From positions 310,001 through 374,000 of the forward strand of contig CAVZWN010000002.1 of the NCBI GenBank assembly GCA_963779055.1: a DNA stretch of 64,000 bases, read 5' to 3'. Below the pieces are notes generated by a model, which saw only the letters and a program-made list of their open reading frames with translations, had not been told where the DNA came from and made no database searches. This document shows positions 47,235 through 56,886 of this stretch, piece after piece (position 1 is the stretch's first letter; each line of letters starts with the position of its first letter). The position numbers and the translations under genes are program-made. Source of the DNA: Sulfurimicrobium sp963779055. GTDB lineage: Bacteria; Pseudomonadota; Gammaproteobacteria; Burkholderiales; Sulfuricellaceae.

Positions 47235-48019
47235 CGCGCAACACAGATTACAGTCTGCCAAAACTAAGCTGGCGCTTCGTTTCCGTGTGGCGGCGCAACT
47301 TCCTGGTATGGCGCAAGCTGGCGATCCCATCAATTCTGGGCAATCTGGCCGACCCGGCTTTTTACATGCTGGGACTGGGTTACGGGCTGGGCAGCCTGCT
47401 GCCGCAAGTGGCGGGTGTGCCCTACATGACCTTCCTTGCCGCCGGTACCCTGTGCTACAGCACCATGAACAGCGCCACCTTCGAGAGCCTGTATTCCGCT
47501 TTCTCGCGCATGCACGTGCAAAAAACCTGGGATGCCATGCTCAACGCGCCGCTGGAGCTGGATGACGTGATGCTCGGCGAGCTGGTGTGGGCGACCAGCA
47601 AGAGCGTGCTTTCCGGGATCGCGATCCTGGTCATCATCCTGGCGCTGGGGCTGGCGAATTCCTGGCTGCTGCTGTGGACCCTGCCGCTGCTGGTGCTGAT
47701 CGGCTTCTGTTTCACCGGTCTGGCGCTGGTGATGAACGCGCTTTCGCCCAACTACGACTTTTTCATGTACTACTTTACGCTGGCAATCACGCCCATGGTG
47801 CTGCTGTGCGGCGTGTTTTACCCGGTCGAACAGTTGCCGGCTTTCCTCCAGGCTGCCGCAAACTGGCTGCCGCTGACGCATGCCATTGCACTGGCCCGGC
47901 CACTGGTGCAGGGTGAGTGGCCGCAGCAGATTTTTTTGCACGTTGCCATATTGCTGGCCTATGGGGGCGCGGGGTTTTATGTGGCTTTGGTATTGGTGCG
48001 GCGCAGGCTGTTAAAATAG
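47231..48019 (+). CDS. NodJ-family ABC-2 type transporter permease
   Basis: A 262-residue membrane protein with six predicted helices and the ABC-2 loop around GVFYPVEQLPAFLQ. I start at the ATG inside the ATGA overlap with the ATPase gene. It would form the channel of a NodIJ-type exporter. rfbB starts 27 bases later, so the pair could be transcribed with the sugar genes. Confidence 0.88.
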   Translation: MTRNTDYSLPKLSWRFVSVWRRNFLVWRKLAIPSILGNLADPAFYMLGLGYGLGSLLPQVAGVPYMTFLAAGTLCYSTMNSATFESLYSAFSRMHVQKTWDAMLNAPLELDDVMLGELVWATSKSVLSGIAILVIILALGLANSWLLLWTLPLLVLIGFCFTGLALVMNALSPNYDFFMYYFTLAITPMVLLCGVFYPVEQLPAFLQAAANWLPLTHAIALARPLVQGEWPQQIFLHVAILLAYGGAGFYVALVLVRRRLLK

Positions 48020-48046
48020 CGCACGGAATTTCTTGGGCAAATAATC

Positions 48047-49112
<1,066 letters not shown>

Positions 49113-49116
<4 letters not shown>

Positions 49117-49481
49117 TGGGTGATGGGGTAAGACCGCACTATAATTTGGCTGCTTGGAAGGAGTCGATGGAGTTGGTAAAAGCGGTTTATCAGGTCAGCC
49201 AAAATTTCCCTAAAGAAGAAATTTATGGGCTGACGTCGCAAATACGTCGTGCCGCAGTTTCTGTTCCGAGCAATCTGGCTGAAGGTGCTGCGCGTACTGG
49301 GCAAAAGGAGTTTGCCCAGTTCCTGAGTATCGCGCGCGGCTCCCTGAGTGAACTGGAAACACAATTACTCATCGCAGCAGAGCTTGGCTATTTGACCCAA
49401 CCTCACCCGATTTTCCCCCTACTCGACAGGGTTTCCAAACTCATTACCGGATTACACAAAAAAGTCAGCCCCCAGCCATGA
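49113..49481 (+). CDS. Four-helix-bundle protein (23S rRNA IVP / S23 family)
   Basis: A 122-residue helical protein matching the IVP family: NLAAWKESMELVKAVYQVSQNFP, then LTSQIRRAAVSVPSNLAEGAARTG, and FLSIARGSLSELETQLLIAAELGY. Members are encoded inside intervening sequences of 23S rRNA genes and also as free genes; their function is unclear. Here the gene lies between rfbB and rfbA, bounded by inverted heptamer arrays, and its start and stop overlap both neighbours as ATGA. This looks like an inserted cassette. Confidence 0.88.
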
Positions 49482-50389
49482 CCCATTCCCCATTCCCCAT
49501 CACCCATTCCCGCCCCAAAGGCATCATCCTCGCCGGCGGCTCCGGCACACGCCTGCACCCGGTGACGCTGGCGGTTTCCAAGCAGCTGCTGCCGGTGTAC
49601 GACAAGCCGATGATCTACTATCCCCTGTCCACGCTGATGCTGGCTGGGATACGCGATATTCTGATCATCTCCACGCCGCAGGATACGCCGCGCTTCGAGC
49701 AACTGCTGGGTGACGGCGCACGCTGGGGACTGAACATTTCTTATGCCGTTCAGCCCGAGCCGGAGGGCATTGCCCAGGCATTCATCATCGGTGCGGACTT
49801 CATCGGCAGCGACCCATGCGCTCTGGTGCTGGGCGACAATATCTTTTACGGCCACGAACTGTCAGAAGATCTGCAGGCGGCAGCAAAGAAAACACAAGGT
49901 GCTAGCGTATTCGCCTATCCGGTAAACGATCCAGAGCGTTATGGCGTGGTGGAGTTCGATGCACAGCGCAACGCCGTCAGCATCGAGGAAAAGCCAAAAC
50001 AGCCGAAATCCCGCTACGCCATCACCGGCATCTACTTCTACGACAACCGGGTGGTTGAAATCGCCCGCAACATGAAGCCCTCGGCGCGCGGCGAACTGGA
50101 AATCACTGATGTCAACAAGACCTATCTGGCCAACGGCAAGCTTGATGTGGTGGTGATGGGCCGCGGCATGGCCTGGCTCGATACCGGCACGCATGAATCC
50201 TTGCTGGAAGCCTCGCTGTTCATCGAAACCATCGAGAAGCGCCAGGGACTGAAAATCGCCTGCCCGGAAGAAATCGCCTACCGCATGGGTTACATTTCAG
50301 CGCAGCAACTGGAAACCCTGGCGGCGCCGCTGGCCAAAAATGGCTATGGCCAATATCTGCTGAACGTGCTGCGCGAAGAGGTGTACTGA
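49478..50389 (+). CDS. rfbA: Glucose-1-phosphate thymidylyltransferase
   Basis: RfbA makes dTDP-glucose from glucose-1-phosphate and dTTP. The 303-residue protein has GGSGTRLHPVT, QLLPVYDKPMIYYPL and the metal-binding VLGDNIFYG. Family members usually begin a few residues before KGIILAGGSG; here 14 residues (MTHSPFPITHSRPK) precede it, 10 or more of them encoded by heptamer array B. The original start codon was apparently replaced by one brought in by the array. It overlaps rfbC by one base. Confidence 0.95.
   Translation: MTHSPFPITHSRPKGIILAGGSGTRLHPVTLAVSKQLLPVYDKPMIYYPLSTLMLAGIRDILIISTPQDTPRFEQLLGDGARWGLNISYAVQPEPEGIAQAFIIGADFIGSDPCALVLGDNIFYGHELSEDLQAAAKKTQGASVFAYPVNDPERYGVVEFDAQRNAVSIEEKPKQPKSRYAITGIYFYDNRVVEIARNMKPSARGELEITDVNKTYLANGKLDVVVMGRGMAWLDTGTHESLLEASLFIETIEKRQGLKIACPEEIAYRMGYISAQQLETLAAPLAKNGYGQYLLNVLREEVY
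49482..49509. repeat. Heptamer array B, 4 units
   Basis: Four contiguous 7-mers: CCCATTC, CCCATTC, CCCATCA, CCCATTC. Array B begins directly after the shared ATGA at 49478 and encodes the extra N-terminal residues of rfbA (MTHSPFPITHSRP). It is the inverted counterpart of array A, 355 bases away. Confidence 0.78.
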
Positions 50390-50931
50390 TGAAAGTCGTC
50401 GAAACGACTATTCCTGATGTCCTGATCATCGAGCCCAAGGTGTTTGGCGACGAGCGCGGCTTTTTCTTCGAAAGCTACAATGCGCGGAAATTTACCGAGC
50501 TGACAGGGATTAAAGCGGAATTCGTTCAGGACAACCATTCCCGCTCGGCAAAGAACGTGCTGCGTGGCCTGCATTACCAGATCCAGCAACCGCAGGGCAA
50601 GCTGGTGCGGGTGGTGGCAGGAGTTGTGTTCGACGTGGCGGTGGACCTGCGCAAAAACTCGCCCACATTTGGCAAGTGGGAAGGTGTTGAGCTTTCGGCC
50701 GAGAACAAGCGCATGCTGTGGATTCCGCCCGGTTTCGCGCATGGTTTTCTCGTGCTAAGTGATTATGCCGAATTCCTGTACAAGACTACTGACTATTGGG
50801 CGCCCGAGCATGAGCGCTGCATCGCCTGGAACGATCCGGAATTGGACATTGACTGGCCGCTTCAGGAGGAGCCGCAGCTTTCATCCAAGGATCGTCATGG
50901 CACGGCTTTATTGGGGGCTGAAGTTTTTTGA
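50389..50931 (+). CDS. rfbC: dTDP-4-dehydrorhamnose 3,5-epimerase
   Basis: RfbC epimerises dTDP-4-keto-6-deoxyglucose at C3 and C5. The 180-residue cupin has DERGFFFESYN, the active-site GLHYQ and KLVRVVAGVVFDVAVDLR, and the FAHGF segment. Start codon overlaps the rfbA stop (TGATG). The toxin-antitoxin-like pair at 51007-51785 then separates it from rfbD. Confidence 0.96.
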   Translation: MKVVETTIPDVLIIEPKVFGDERGFFFESYNARKFTELTGIKAEFVQDNHSRSAKNVLRGLHYQIQQPQGKLVRVVAGVVFDVAVDLRKNSPTFGKWEGVELSAENKRMLWIPPGFAHGFLVLSDYAEFLYKTTDYWAPEHERCIAWNDPELDIDWPLQEEPQLSSKDRHGTALLGAEVF

Positions 50932-51006
50932 TAGTATGGGAGCTGGCGGGGTCGCGGCTCTATCCAACGGTGTCAGGGTGTGCAGAATGAGGCTGAGGGA
51001 GCAGAC

Positions 51007-51324
51007 ATGAGACTACAGGCATATGAAGTGGATGCCATCAGGCAGGCCGCGCGTGATGCTTTTTTGCCGGGAACGGCGGTGTTTCTATTTGGCTCACGGT
51101 TACGCGATGAGGCTCGGGGTGGAGACATCGATCTTCTGGTTGAAACACCCGAGACCTTGTTGCCAGAGGATCTCGTTCGACGCCGCACGCGTTTTGTCTC
51201 CCGCATTTATCAGGCGCTCGACGAGCAGCGCATTGATGTTGTGATTGCCACACGTGGCCAGCAAGATTCCCGGCCAGTCGTGTCCATGGCGAAACGTGAC
51301 GGTTTGCAGGTGGCACAGGTATGA
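51007..51324 (+). CDS. MNT-type nucleotidyltransferase (antitoxin-like), pair 1
   Basis: A 105-residue minimal nucleotidyltransferase. The GS...D-X-D core is FGSRLRDEARGGDIDLLVE. In MNT/HEPN systems the MNT protein neutralises the HEPN ribonuclease, in some by adding AMP to it. The stop overlaps the HEPN gene by 4 bases. An earlier ATG at 50980 exists. The pair sits between rfbC and rfbD. Confidence 0.85.
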   Translation: MRLQAYEVDAIRQAARDAFLPGTAVFLFGSRLRDEARGGDIDLLVETPETLLPEDLVRRRTRFVSRIYQALDEQRIDVVIATRGQQDSRPVVSMAKRDGLQVAQV

Positions 51325-51785
51325 GTGCGACGGACAGGATGAATGCGGCGATCTGGGAAGCGGATCGACACGTGGAAACGCTTCTTGAGGCGATTGGCGA
51401 ATGGGACCGCTCGCCCGTTTCTTCATGGGAAGCGCTGGAAACAGATCGTGCCCGGGTTCGCGTCATTGACCAGCTTCTATTTCGCTTCATGAAATTGCAG
51501 GACACTGTAGGTGAGCGCCTGACTCCGGCAACACTGGTTATCCTTCGCGAACCTTTTGAAGAGTGGCCCATGCGCGATCGCCTTAATCGCCTGGAAAAAC
51601 TGGGTTATCTCGATGTTGAAAACTGGTTGAGCTGGCGAGAGATTCGTAATCGCCTGGCGCATGAATATCCGGATCAGCCAGAGATTCGTTTCGCCGCATT
51701 AGTGGCTGCTATTGAAGCCGCCCGCGCTCTGGCTGCGTTGTATCAGGAGTGGCGCACCCGCCTGAATGTGGCCGGTCGGTCATGA
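51321..51785 (+). CDS. HEPN-type protein (toxin-like), pair 1
   Basis: A 154-residue helical protein with the motif RNRLAHEY, which fits the HEPN ribonuclease consensus R-X4-H-X-Y. Nucleotidyltransferase and HEPN genes overlap, as expected for co-translated toxin-antitoxin units. It resembles HI0074-type partners. The stop overlaps the rfbD start by ATGA, so the sugar gene is coupled to the module. Confidence 0.8.
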   Translation: MSATDRMNAAIWEADRHVETLLEAIGEWDRSPVSSWEALETDRARVRVIDQLLFRFMKLQDTVGERLTPATLVILREPFEEWPMRDRLNRLEKLGYLDVENWLSWREIRNRLAHEYPDQPEIRFAALVAAIEAARALAALYQEWRTRLNVAGRS

Positions 51786-52675
51786 AAATTCTCCTCACCG
51801 GCAAGAACGGCCAAGTCGGCTGGGAGTTACAGCGCACACTTGCGCCCTTGGGCCAAGTAATAGCGGTCGATCGCCAGGTGCTGGATCTGAGTAAGCCTGA
51901 CTCGATTCGCTCAGTGATTCGCGAGGTGAAGCCTGACCTGATCGTCAACCCTGCCGCCTACACTGCTGTGGACAAGGCTGAAAGCGAACCGGAACTGGCC
52001 ATGGTGGTGAATGGCATCGCGCCTGGCATCATGGCGGAAGAGGCCAAAAGGCTGGGTGCCGCCATGATCCACTATTCCACCGACTATGTATTCGACGGCA
52101 AAAAAGCCAGTCCCTACACAGAAGAGGACGCTCCCGGCCCCATCAACGTTTATGGAAAAACCAAGCTGGCTGGTGAACGGGCAATAGAGGCGGTGGGAAT
52201 CCCCCACCTCATTCTGCGCACCAGCTGGGTGTACGGCATGCGCGGCAAAAACTTTCTGCTGACCATCCTGCGCCTGGCGCAAGAACGCGATGAACTGAAA
52301 ATCGTGGACGACCAGATCGGCGCGCCCACCTGGAGCCGCATGATCGCCGAAGCTACGGCACAGATTCTAGCGCAAAGTGTTTTACCGCTTCCTCATCACC
52401 CATTACCCATTGCCGAAGTCAGCGGCATTTACAATCTGACAGCGGCTGGGAGTACTTCCTGGTGTGGATTTACGCAGGCGATCCTGGAAAATGCGCAGCC
52501 TGGAATGCGGGTGAGCCCCATCCTTACAGCCGAATATCCCCTCCCTGCGCCAAGACCATTATTTTCCCTGCTCTCAAACGACAAACTGTCCAGAACATTT
52601 GGCATAAGCTTGCCGCCTTGGGATGAGTCGTTGGCACTTTGCATGGCCGGGCATTTAGCCGGGGGCGCCGGGTGA
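51782..52675 (+). CDS. rfbD: dTDP-4-dehydrorhamnose reductase
   Basis: RfbD reduces dTDP-4-keto-L-rhamnose to dTDP-L-rhamnose. The 297-residue SDR has GKNGQVGWEL, the catalytic YSTDYVFDG and YGKTKLAGE, and TSWVYG. Between AQILAQSV and SGIYNL lies a Pro/His-rich stretch (LPLPHHPLPIAEV) encoded partly by three heptamers (52391-52411). That array is 21 bases, so it leaves the frame intact, in a loop that varies in the family. Confidence 0.94.
   Translation: MKILLTGKNGQVGWELQRTLAPLGQVIAVDRQVLDLSKPDSIRSVIREVKPDLIVNPAAYTAVDKAESEPELAMVVNGIAPGIMAEEAKRLGAAMIHYSTDYVFDGKKASPYTEEDAPGPINVYGKTKLAGERAIEAVGIPHLILRTSWVYGMRGKNFLLTILRLAQERDELKIVDDQIGAPTWSRMIAEATAQILAQSVLPLPHHPLPIAEVSGIYNLTAAGSTSWCGFTQAILENAQPGMRVSPILTAEYPLPAPRPLFSLLSNDKLSRTFGISLPPWDESLALCMAGHLAGGAG
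52391..52411. repeat. Heptamer array C inside rfbD, 3 units
   Basis: Three contiguous 7-mers: CTCATCA, CCCATTA, CCCATTG. Total 21 bases, a multiple of three, within the rfbD reading frame. Confidence 0.65.
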
Positions 52676-52754
52676 TTCTGCGTGCTCAATGGCTGGTGAA
52701 AATGCCAATGCATTGCTTTGGATTGAGCGCCTCCCCAAGTTACAATAGCGAACT

Positions 52755-54173
52755 ATGCTGATACCCGTCATTCTTTCTGGTGGAGCCGGTACACGCTTGT
52801 GGCCAATCTCCCGTGAGTCTCATCCCAAGCCATTCATGAAGCTTCCCGACGGGCAGAGCCTGTTGCAGAAGACTTTTTCCCGTGCGGCTGCGCTCGGCGG
52901 CGTGAGCGAAGTGCTGACTATCACCAACCGCGAGTACTACTTCAAAAGCCGGGATGAGTATCAGCCTGTCAGGAAAAACCTTCCCTCTGTGGCAGATACA
53001 TTCCTGCTCGAGCCCTTCGGACGCAACACGGCCGCTGCGATTGCGCTGGGCGCCCTCAAAGTCGCTGCCGAACAGGGTGATGAGGCCGTGCTGCTGGTTT
53101 TACCGGCGGATCATCTGATCGAAGACCATGGCGCTTTTGCTACGGCGGTAAAACAGGCTGAGGACTTTGCGAAAAGCGGACGGCTGGTTACTTTTGGTAT
53201 AGTGCCGGGCGCCCCGGAAACAGGGTTCGGCTATATTGAGGCAGAAGGTCATGTCGTTAAGCGTTTCGTAGAAAAACCTTCGTACGAAACCGCACTGGAA
53301 TATGTCAGTTCAGGCCGCTACCTGTGGAATTCCGGCATGTTCTGTTTCAAGGCAGGAGCGATACTTGAGCAGCTCAAGCTTCATGCGCCTGAAATATATC
53401 AACATGCGCAGCAGTGCTGGGAAGCGACCCGTGCGGCAAATCCAAATAACACGGCAATGGTGGAAATCGATCCGGAAACTTTTTCTGCCATTCCAGAGAA
53501 CTCCATCGACTACGCCGTCATGGAGAAATCAGACAAAGTCGACGTCGTTCCCGGAAGTTTCGGCTGGAGCGATATTGGCTCGTGGAATGCCATCAGCGAG
53601 CTGTCAGTGCCTGACAATGCGGGCAACCGGGTCATCGGCGAAGCCGTGCTGGTCGATGTGGGCAACTCTTTCATCCAAAGCGATGGCCGCATGGTTGCCG
53701 CCATTGGCCTCGATAACATCATGATTGTAGATACCCCGGATGCCCTGCTCGTGGCGGACCGGGGCCACGCTCAAGACGTCAAGAAAGTAGTGCAGCAACT
53801 CAAGCTGATGAACCACGACAGTCACAAACTGCATCGCACTGTCGCCCGCCCCTGGGGGGCCTACACCGTGCTGGAAGAAAGCCCGAATTTCAAGATCAAG
53901 CGCATTGTCGTCAAGCCCGGCGCCGCGCTCTCCCTGCAAATGCATTATCACCGCAGCGAGCACTGGGTTGTGGTGAGCGGCACAGCGAGCATCGTTAACG
54001 ATGACAAGGAAATGCTGGTTCGGACGAATGAATCCACCTATATCCCCGCAGGTCATAAACATCGCCTGGTTAATCCGGGGCTGACAGATCTGGTGATGAT
54101 CGAAGTGCAGAGCGGCGAATATCTGGGTGAAGACGATATCGTGCGTTTTGATGATGTGTATGGGCGGGCGTGA
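52755..54173 (+). CDS. manC: Mannose-1-phosphate guanylyltransferase / mannose-6-phosphate isomerase
   Basis: A 472-residue bifunctional enzyme supplying GDP-mannose. The nucleotidyltransferase N-part has GGAGTRLWPISRESHPKPF and the C-terminal cupin isomerase has RPWGAYTVLEE, MHYHRSEHWVVVSG and the terminal metal-binding segment. It feeds gmd downstream. The frame is intact. Confidence 0.95.
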   Translation: MLIPVILSGGAGTRLWPISRESHPKPFMKLPDGQSLLQKTFSRAAALGGVSEVLTITNREYYFKSRDEYQPVRKNLPSVADTFLLEPFGRNTAAAIALGALKVAAEQGDEAVLLVLPADHLIEDHGAFATAVKQAEDFAKSGRLVTFGIVPGAPETGFGYIEAEGHVVKRFVEKPSYETALEYVSSGRYLWNSGMFCFKAGAILEQLKLHAPEIYQHAQQCWEATRAANPNNTAMVEIDPETFSAIPENSIDYAVMEKSDKVDVVPGSFGWSDIGSWNAISELSVPDNAGNRVIGEAVLVDVGNSFIQSDGRMVAAIGLDNIMIVDTPDALLVADRGHAQDVKKVVQQLKLMNHDSHKLHRTVARPWGAYTVLEESPNFKIKRIVVKPGAALSLQMHYHRSEHWVVVSGTASIVNDDKEMLVRTNESTYIPAGHKHRLVNPGLTDLVMIEVQSGEYLGEDDIVRFDDVYGRA

Positions 54174-54176
54174 TTC

Positions 54177-54404
54177 ATGAGAATCATAGGATCCCGCAGG
54201 GAGCGGCCGATTTCATTTTCAGCCTCCGCCTTGCTGCTAGCCGAGGGGGCTCGTTTTAATGATGAACTCCATCGCCTGCCAACCGGGAATACTGGCTTCA
54301 TCCCCAAGGGCGTGTATCGTTTTCGCTCCCACGAAGAAGCCAACCGGCAGTGGGAAGGCTGTCTTGCCCTCGGAATGGCTAAGGCTGCATTGGCAGTTGA
54401 ATAA
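54177..54404 (+). CDS. Small protein of unknown function, pair 2 partner
   Basis: A 75-residue basic protein (MRIIGSRRERPISFSA) with RFRSHEEANRQWEGCLALGMA near the end. It lies 3 bases after manC and its stop overlaps the next start (TAATG), so it is co-translated with the nucleotidyltransferase at 54404. I do not recognise a family. By position it could be the antitoxin- or toxin-like half of the pair. Confidence 0.65.
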   Translation: MRIIGSRRERPISFSASALLLAEGARFNDELHRLPTGNTGFIPKGVYRFRSHEEANRQWEGCLALGMAKAALAVE

Positions 54405-54919
54405 TGGAAGAATACAGTCGGCCAGCAACGTTCGATGACCTTAAGATGCTGATCCGCTCACTGAATGAGCAAGGTGTGGATTATCTCTTGATAGGGGGTT
54501 ATGCGTTATTTACGCATGGCTACCATCGCGCTACGACTGATATTGATGTCCTCGTCCCTGCCACACGTCAGTCTGGGGAGCGCGTCAAGCAGGCGCTGAT
54601 GGTGCTGCCTGACCAGTCGGGAAAAGAACTGGATCCATCCTGGTTCGAGGAAGGTGAAGCGATACGTGTAGCAGACGCTTTTGTGGTGGATATCATGTTC
54701 AATGCCTGTGGCGAGACATATGACACATTGAAACACTATGCAGAAACCATAGAGGTTGATGGCGTTCCTGTTAAGACGATTAACCTTGAGGGGTTGCTAC
54801 GCACCAAACAGACGGTAAGGGATAAAGACGTATCTGATCGCATTATTCTTGAGCGAGCTCTCGATGTTTATCGTCAGGAGCGAAATATTAAAGCGGAAAA
54901 GCAGGGCCAGTCAGAGTAG
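54404..54919 (+). CDS. Nucleotidyltransferase (AbiEii/DUF6036-like), pair 2
   Basis: A 171-residue protein with a nucleotidyltransferase fold: LLIGGYALFTHGYHRATTDIDVLV contains the G-G and D-X-D metal motif typical of AbiEii-like transferases. In AbiE systems such proteins are the toxic half. Here it pairs with a small basic protein rather than an AbiEi homologue. It fills the manC-gmd gap. Confidence 0.78.
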   Translation: MEEYSRPATFDDLKMLIRSLNEQGVDYLLIGGYALFTHGYHRATTDIDVLVPATRQSGERVKQALMVLPDQSGKELDPSWFEEGEAIRVADAFVVDIMFNACGETYDTLKHYAETIEVDGVPVKTINLEGLLRTKQTVRDKDVSDRIILERALDVYRQERNIKAEKQGQSE

Positions 54920-54951
54920 CGCTGCAGTCCGAATTTGAAAGTGATAAAAAA

Positions 54952-56073
54952 ATGAAAAAAGTTGCACTGATTACCGGGATCACAGGCCAGGATGGCGCCT
55001 ATCTGGCAGAATTCCTGTTGAAAAAAGGCTATGAAGTGCATGGCATCAAGAGGCGCACTTCGCTTTTCAATACCGACCGGATCGACCACCTCTACCAGGA
55101 CCCGCACGAGAAGGATCGCCGCTTTGTCCTGCATCACGGCGACATGACCGACTCCAGCAGCCTTGTCCGTATCATCCAGCAAGTACAGCCCGATGAAATC
55201 TACAACCTGGCGGCGCAAAGCCACGTCGCGGTTTCATTTGAGGAGCCTGAATACACGGCCAACTCCGATGCTCTGGGAACGCTAAGGGTGCTGGAAGCGG
55301 TTCGCATCCTTGGATTGGAGAAGAAGACGCGCTTTTATCAGGCATCCACCTCCGAGCTTTACGGCCTGGTACAGGAAACCCCGCAAAGGGAAACCACGCC
55401 TTTTTATCCGCGTTCGCCCTACGCGGTCGCCAAGCTTTATGCCTACTGGATCACCGTCAATTATCGCGAAGCCTACGGCATGTACGCCTGCAACGGCATC
55501 CTGTTCAATCACGAATCCCCGGTCCGGGGTGAAACCTTCGTTACCCGCAAGATCACCCGTGCCCTGGCACGCATCAAGCTCGGGCTGCAGGACGCACTCT
55601 ATCTCGGCAACCTGGATGCAAAGCGCGACTGGGGCCATGCCAAGGATTATGTTGAAATGCAGTGGCTCATGCTGCAACAGGACCAGCCGGAAGATTTTGT
55701 CATCGCCACCGGCGTGCAATACAGCGTGCGCGATTTCGTCAATGCCGCAGCCAAGGAGCTGGGCATGCAGATTCGCTGGGAAGGTAATGGGATTGACGAA
55801 AAAGGCTATTGGGAAAACCGCGCCGATTTTCACTCCTCACTTCTCACCCCTCAGCCCTCTCCAATAGTGGCCGTTGATCCGCGTTATTTCCGCCCTACGG
55901 AGGTCGAAACCCTGCTGGGTGACCCCACCAAGGCAAAAGAAAAACTCGGCTGGACACCTAAAACCACTTTCGAAGAACTGGTCGCCGAGATGGTACGCGA
56001 AGATCTGAAAGCATCTGAACGGGATGAACTGGTCAAGAAGCACGGCTACTCGGTGTTGAGCTGCCATGAATGA
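54952..56073 (+). CDS. gmd: GDP-mannose 4,6-dehydratase
   Basis: Gmd turns GDP-mannose into GDP-4-keto-6-deoxymannose. The 373-residue SDR has GITGQDGAYLAEFL, RRTSLFNTDRID, STSELYGLVQETPQ, and YAVAKLYAYW. The segment NRADFHSSLLTPQPSPIVAVDPRYF contains a Ser/Pro/Leu-rich insert encoded by heptamer array D. It replaces a loop that varies in length in Gmd proteins. The gmd stop lies 8 bases inside the next gene. Confidence 0.95.
   Translation: MKKVALITGITGQDGAYLAEFLLKKGYEVHGIKRRTSLFNTDRIDHLYQDPHEKDRRFVLHHGDMTDSSSLVRIIQQVQPDEIYNLAAQSHVAVSFEEPEYTANSDALGTLRVLEAVRILGLEKKTRFYQASTSELYGLVQETPQRETTPFYPRSPYAVAKLYAYWITVNYREAYGMYACNGILFNHESPVRGETFVTRKITRALARIKLGLQDALYLGNLDAKRDWGHAKDYVEMQWLMLQQDQPEDFVIATGVQYSVRDFVNAAAKELGMQIRWEGNGIDEKGYWENRADFHSSLLTPQPSPIVAVDPRYFRPTEVETLLGDPTKAKEKLGWTPKTTFEELVAEMVREDLKASERDELVKKHGYSVLSCHE
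55831..55858. repeat. Heptamer array D inside gmd, 4 units
   Basis: Four contiguous 7-mers: CACTCCT, CACTTCT, CACCCCT, CAGCCCT, then CTCC. It resembles array E in fcl more than arrays A-C. Confidence 0.68.
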
Positions 56074-56470
56074 AGCAGGACCCCTTGATATTCCATTGTA
56101 CGATCTGCAATTATTTTTTGCTGGCCACGAGAAAATCGAGCTCGCATTGTTGATTGGCAGCCGGGCCAGGGGTCAAGTTCGGGCGGGAAGTGATTGGGAT
56201 TTCGCCATCCAGTGGCGCAAGGATATTTCCTGGATAGAAATGCTGTCGCAAACCGAAACCTTGCGTCGGGAACTGGCCATTCTAATTCAGGTAAGGCCGG
56301 ATGAAATTGACCTGGTTGATCTTCCGACCGCGCGTCTCGCAATGCGCGCAGTGGCAGCAGAAGAGGGAGTGGTACTCAAAGGCGAAAATACCCTTCCCTT
56401 GAGCCATTTCCTGCTTCGTACATGGGGTGAACTAGAGGACTTTTACTGGAGAAAGCAACATGCGGCTTGA
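56066..56470 (+). CDS. mntA: MntA-like nucleotidyltransferase antitoxin, pair 3
   Basis: A 134-residue MNT protein with GSRARGQVRAGSDWDFA, a good match to the MntA (SO_3165-like) consensus. MntA AMPylates a Tyr of its HepT partner. The start overlaps gmd by 8 bases; the stop overlaps hepT by 11 bases. The length and motif are typical, and the C-terminal part is charged. Confidence 0.88.
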   Translation: MNEAGPLDIPLYDLQLFFAGHEKIELALLIGSRARGQVRAGSDWDFAIQWRKDISWIEMLSQTETLRRELAILIQVRPDEIDLVDLPTARLAMRAVAAEEGVVLKGENTLPLSHFLLRTWGELEDFYWRKQHAA

Positions 56471-56885
56471 CGTTTACCAGGAGGAAACGGCACAAATCGC
56501 GCGATACCAGTCGGAAATCCTGGCAGAGGCCAGGAAGATGATGGTAACAGGAGAAGCGCTATCCCGCCTGGAGGAGAACGGCGTCTTGCATGCATTGCAG
56601 GTACTGGTGGAAAACGCTATCGGCAAGGCCAAGCATCTACTCAAGGCGGCAGGGCAGGAAATTCCCATCTCCGCTTATGATGCTTTTGTCTTGTTAGCCG
56701 AAAATGGACAGGTTCGACATGAGCAATTGGGTGACTGGAATCAAGCGGTGGGGCTTCGTAACCGCATTGTTCATGACTATATGAATATACGCATGGAGGT
56801 CGTGCTGGGACTGGTGAAAAGTGAACAATATCGCTTTATTACCGAATTCCTTCTTCGTCCGATCGCTCACCCGAAAGATCTCTGA
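56460..56885 (+). CDS. hepT: HepT-like HEPN ribonuclease toxin, pair 3
   Basis: A 141-residue DUF86/HepT protein. The motif RNRIVHDY fits R-X4-H-X-Y, including the terminal Tyr that MntA modifies. It is predicted to cleave RNA when free. The gene overlaps mntA by 11 bases, and the next MNT gene starts 2 bases after its stop. Confidence 0.88.
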   Translation: MRLDVYQEETAQIARYQSEILAEARKMMVTGEALSRLEENGVLHALQVLVENAIGKAKHLLKAAGQEIPISAYDAFVLLAENGQVRHEQLGDWNQAVGLRNRIVHDYMNIRMEVVLGLVKSEQYRFITEFLLRPIAHPKDL

Positions 56886-56886
56886 T

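Noticed and set aside
54177..54404. Calling the 75-residue protein an AbiEi antitoxin
   Set aside because: It is far shorter than AbiEi and lacks its winged-helix pattern.
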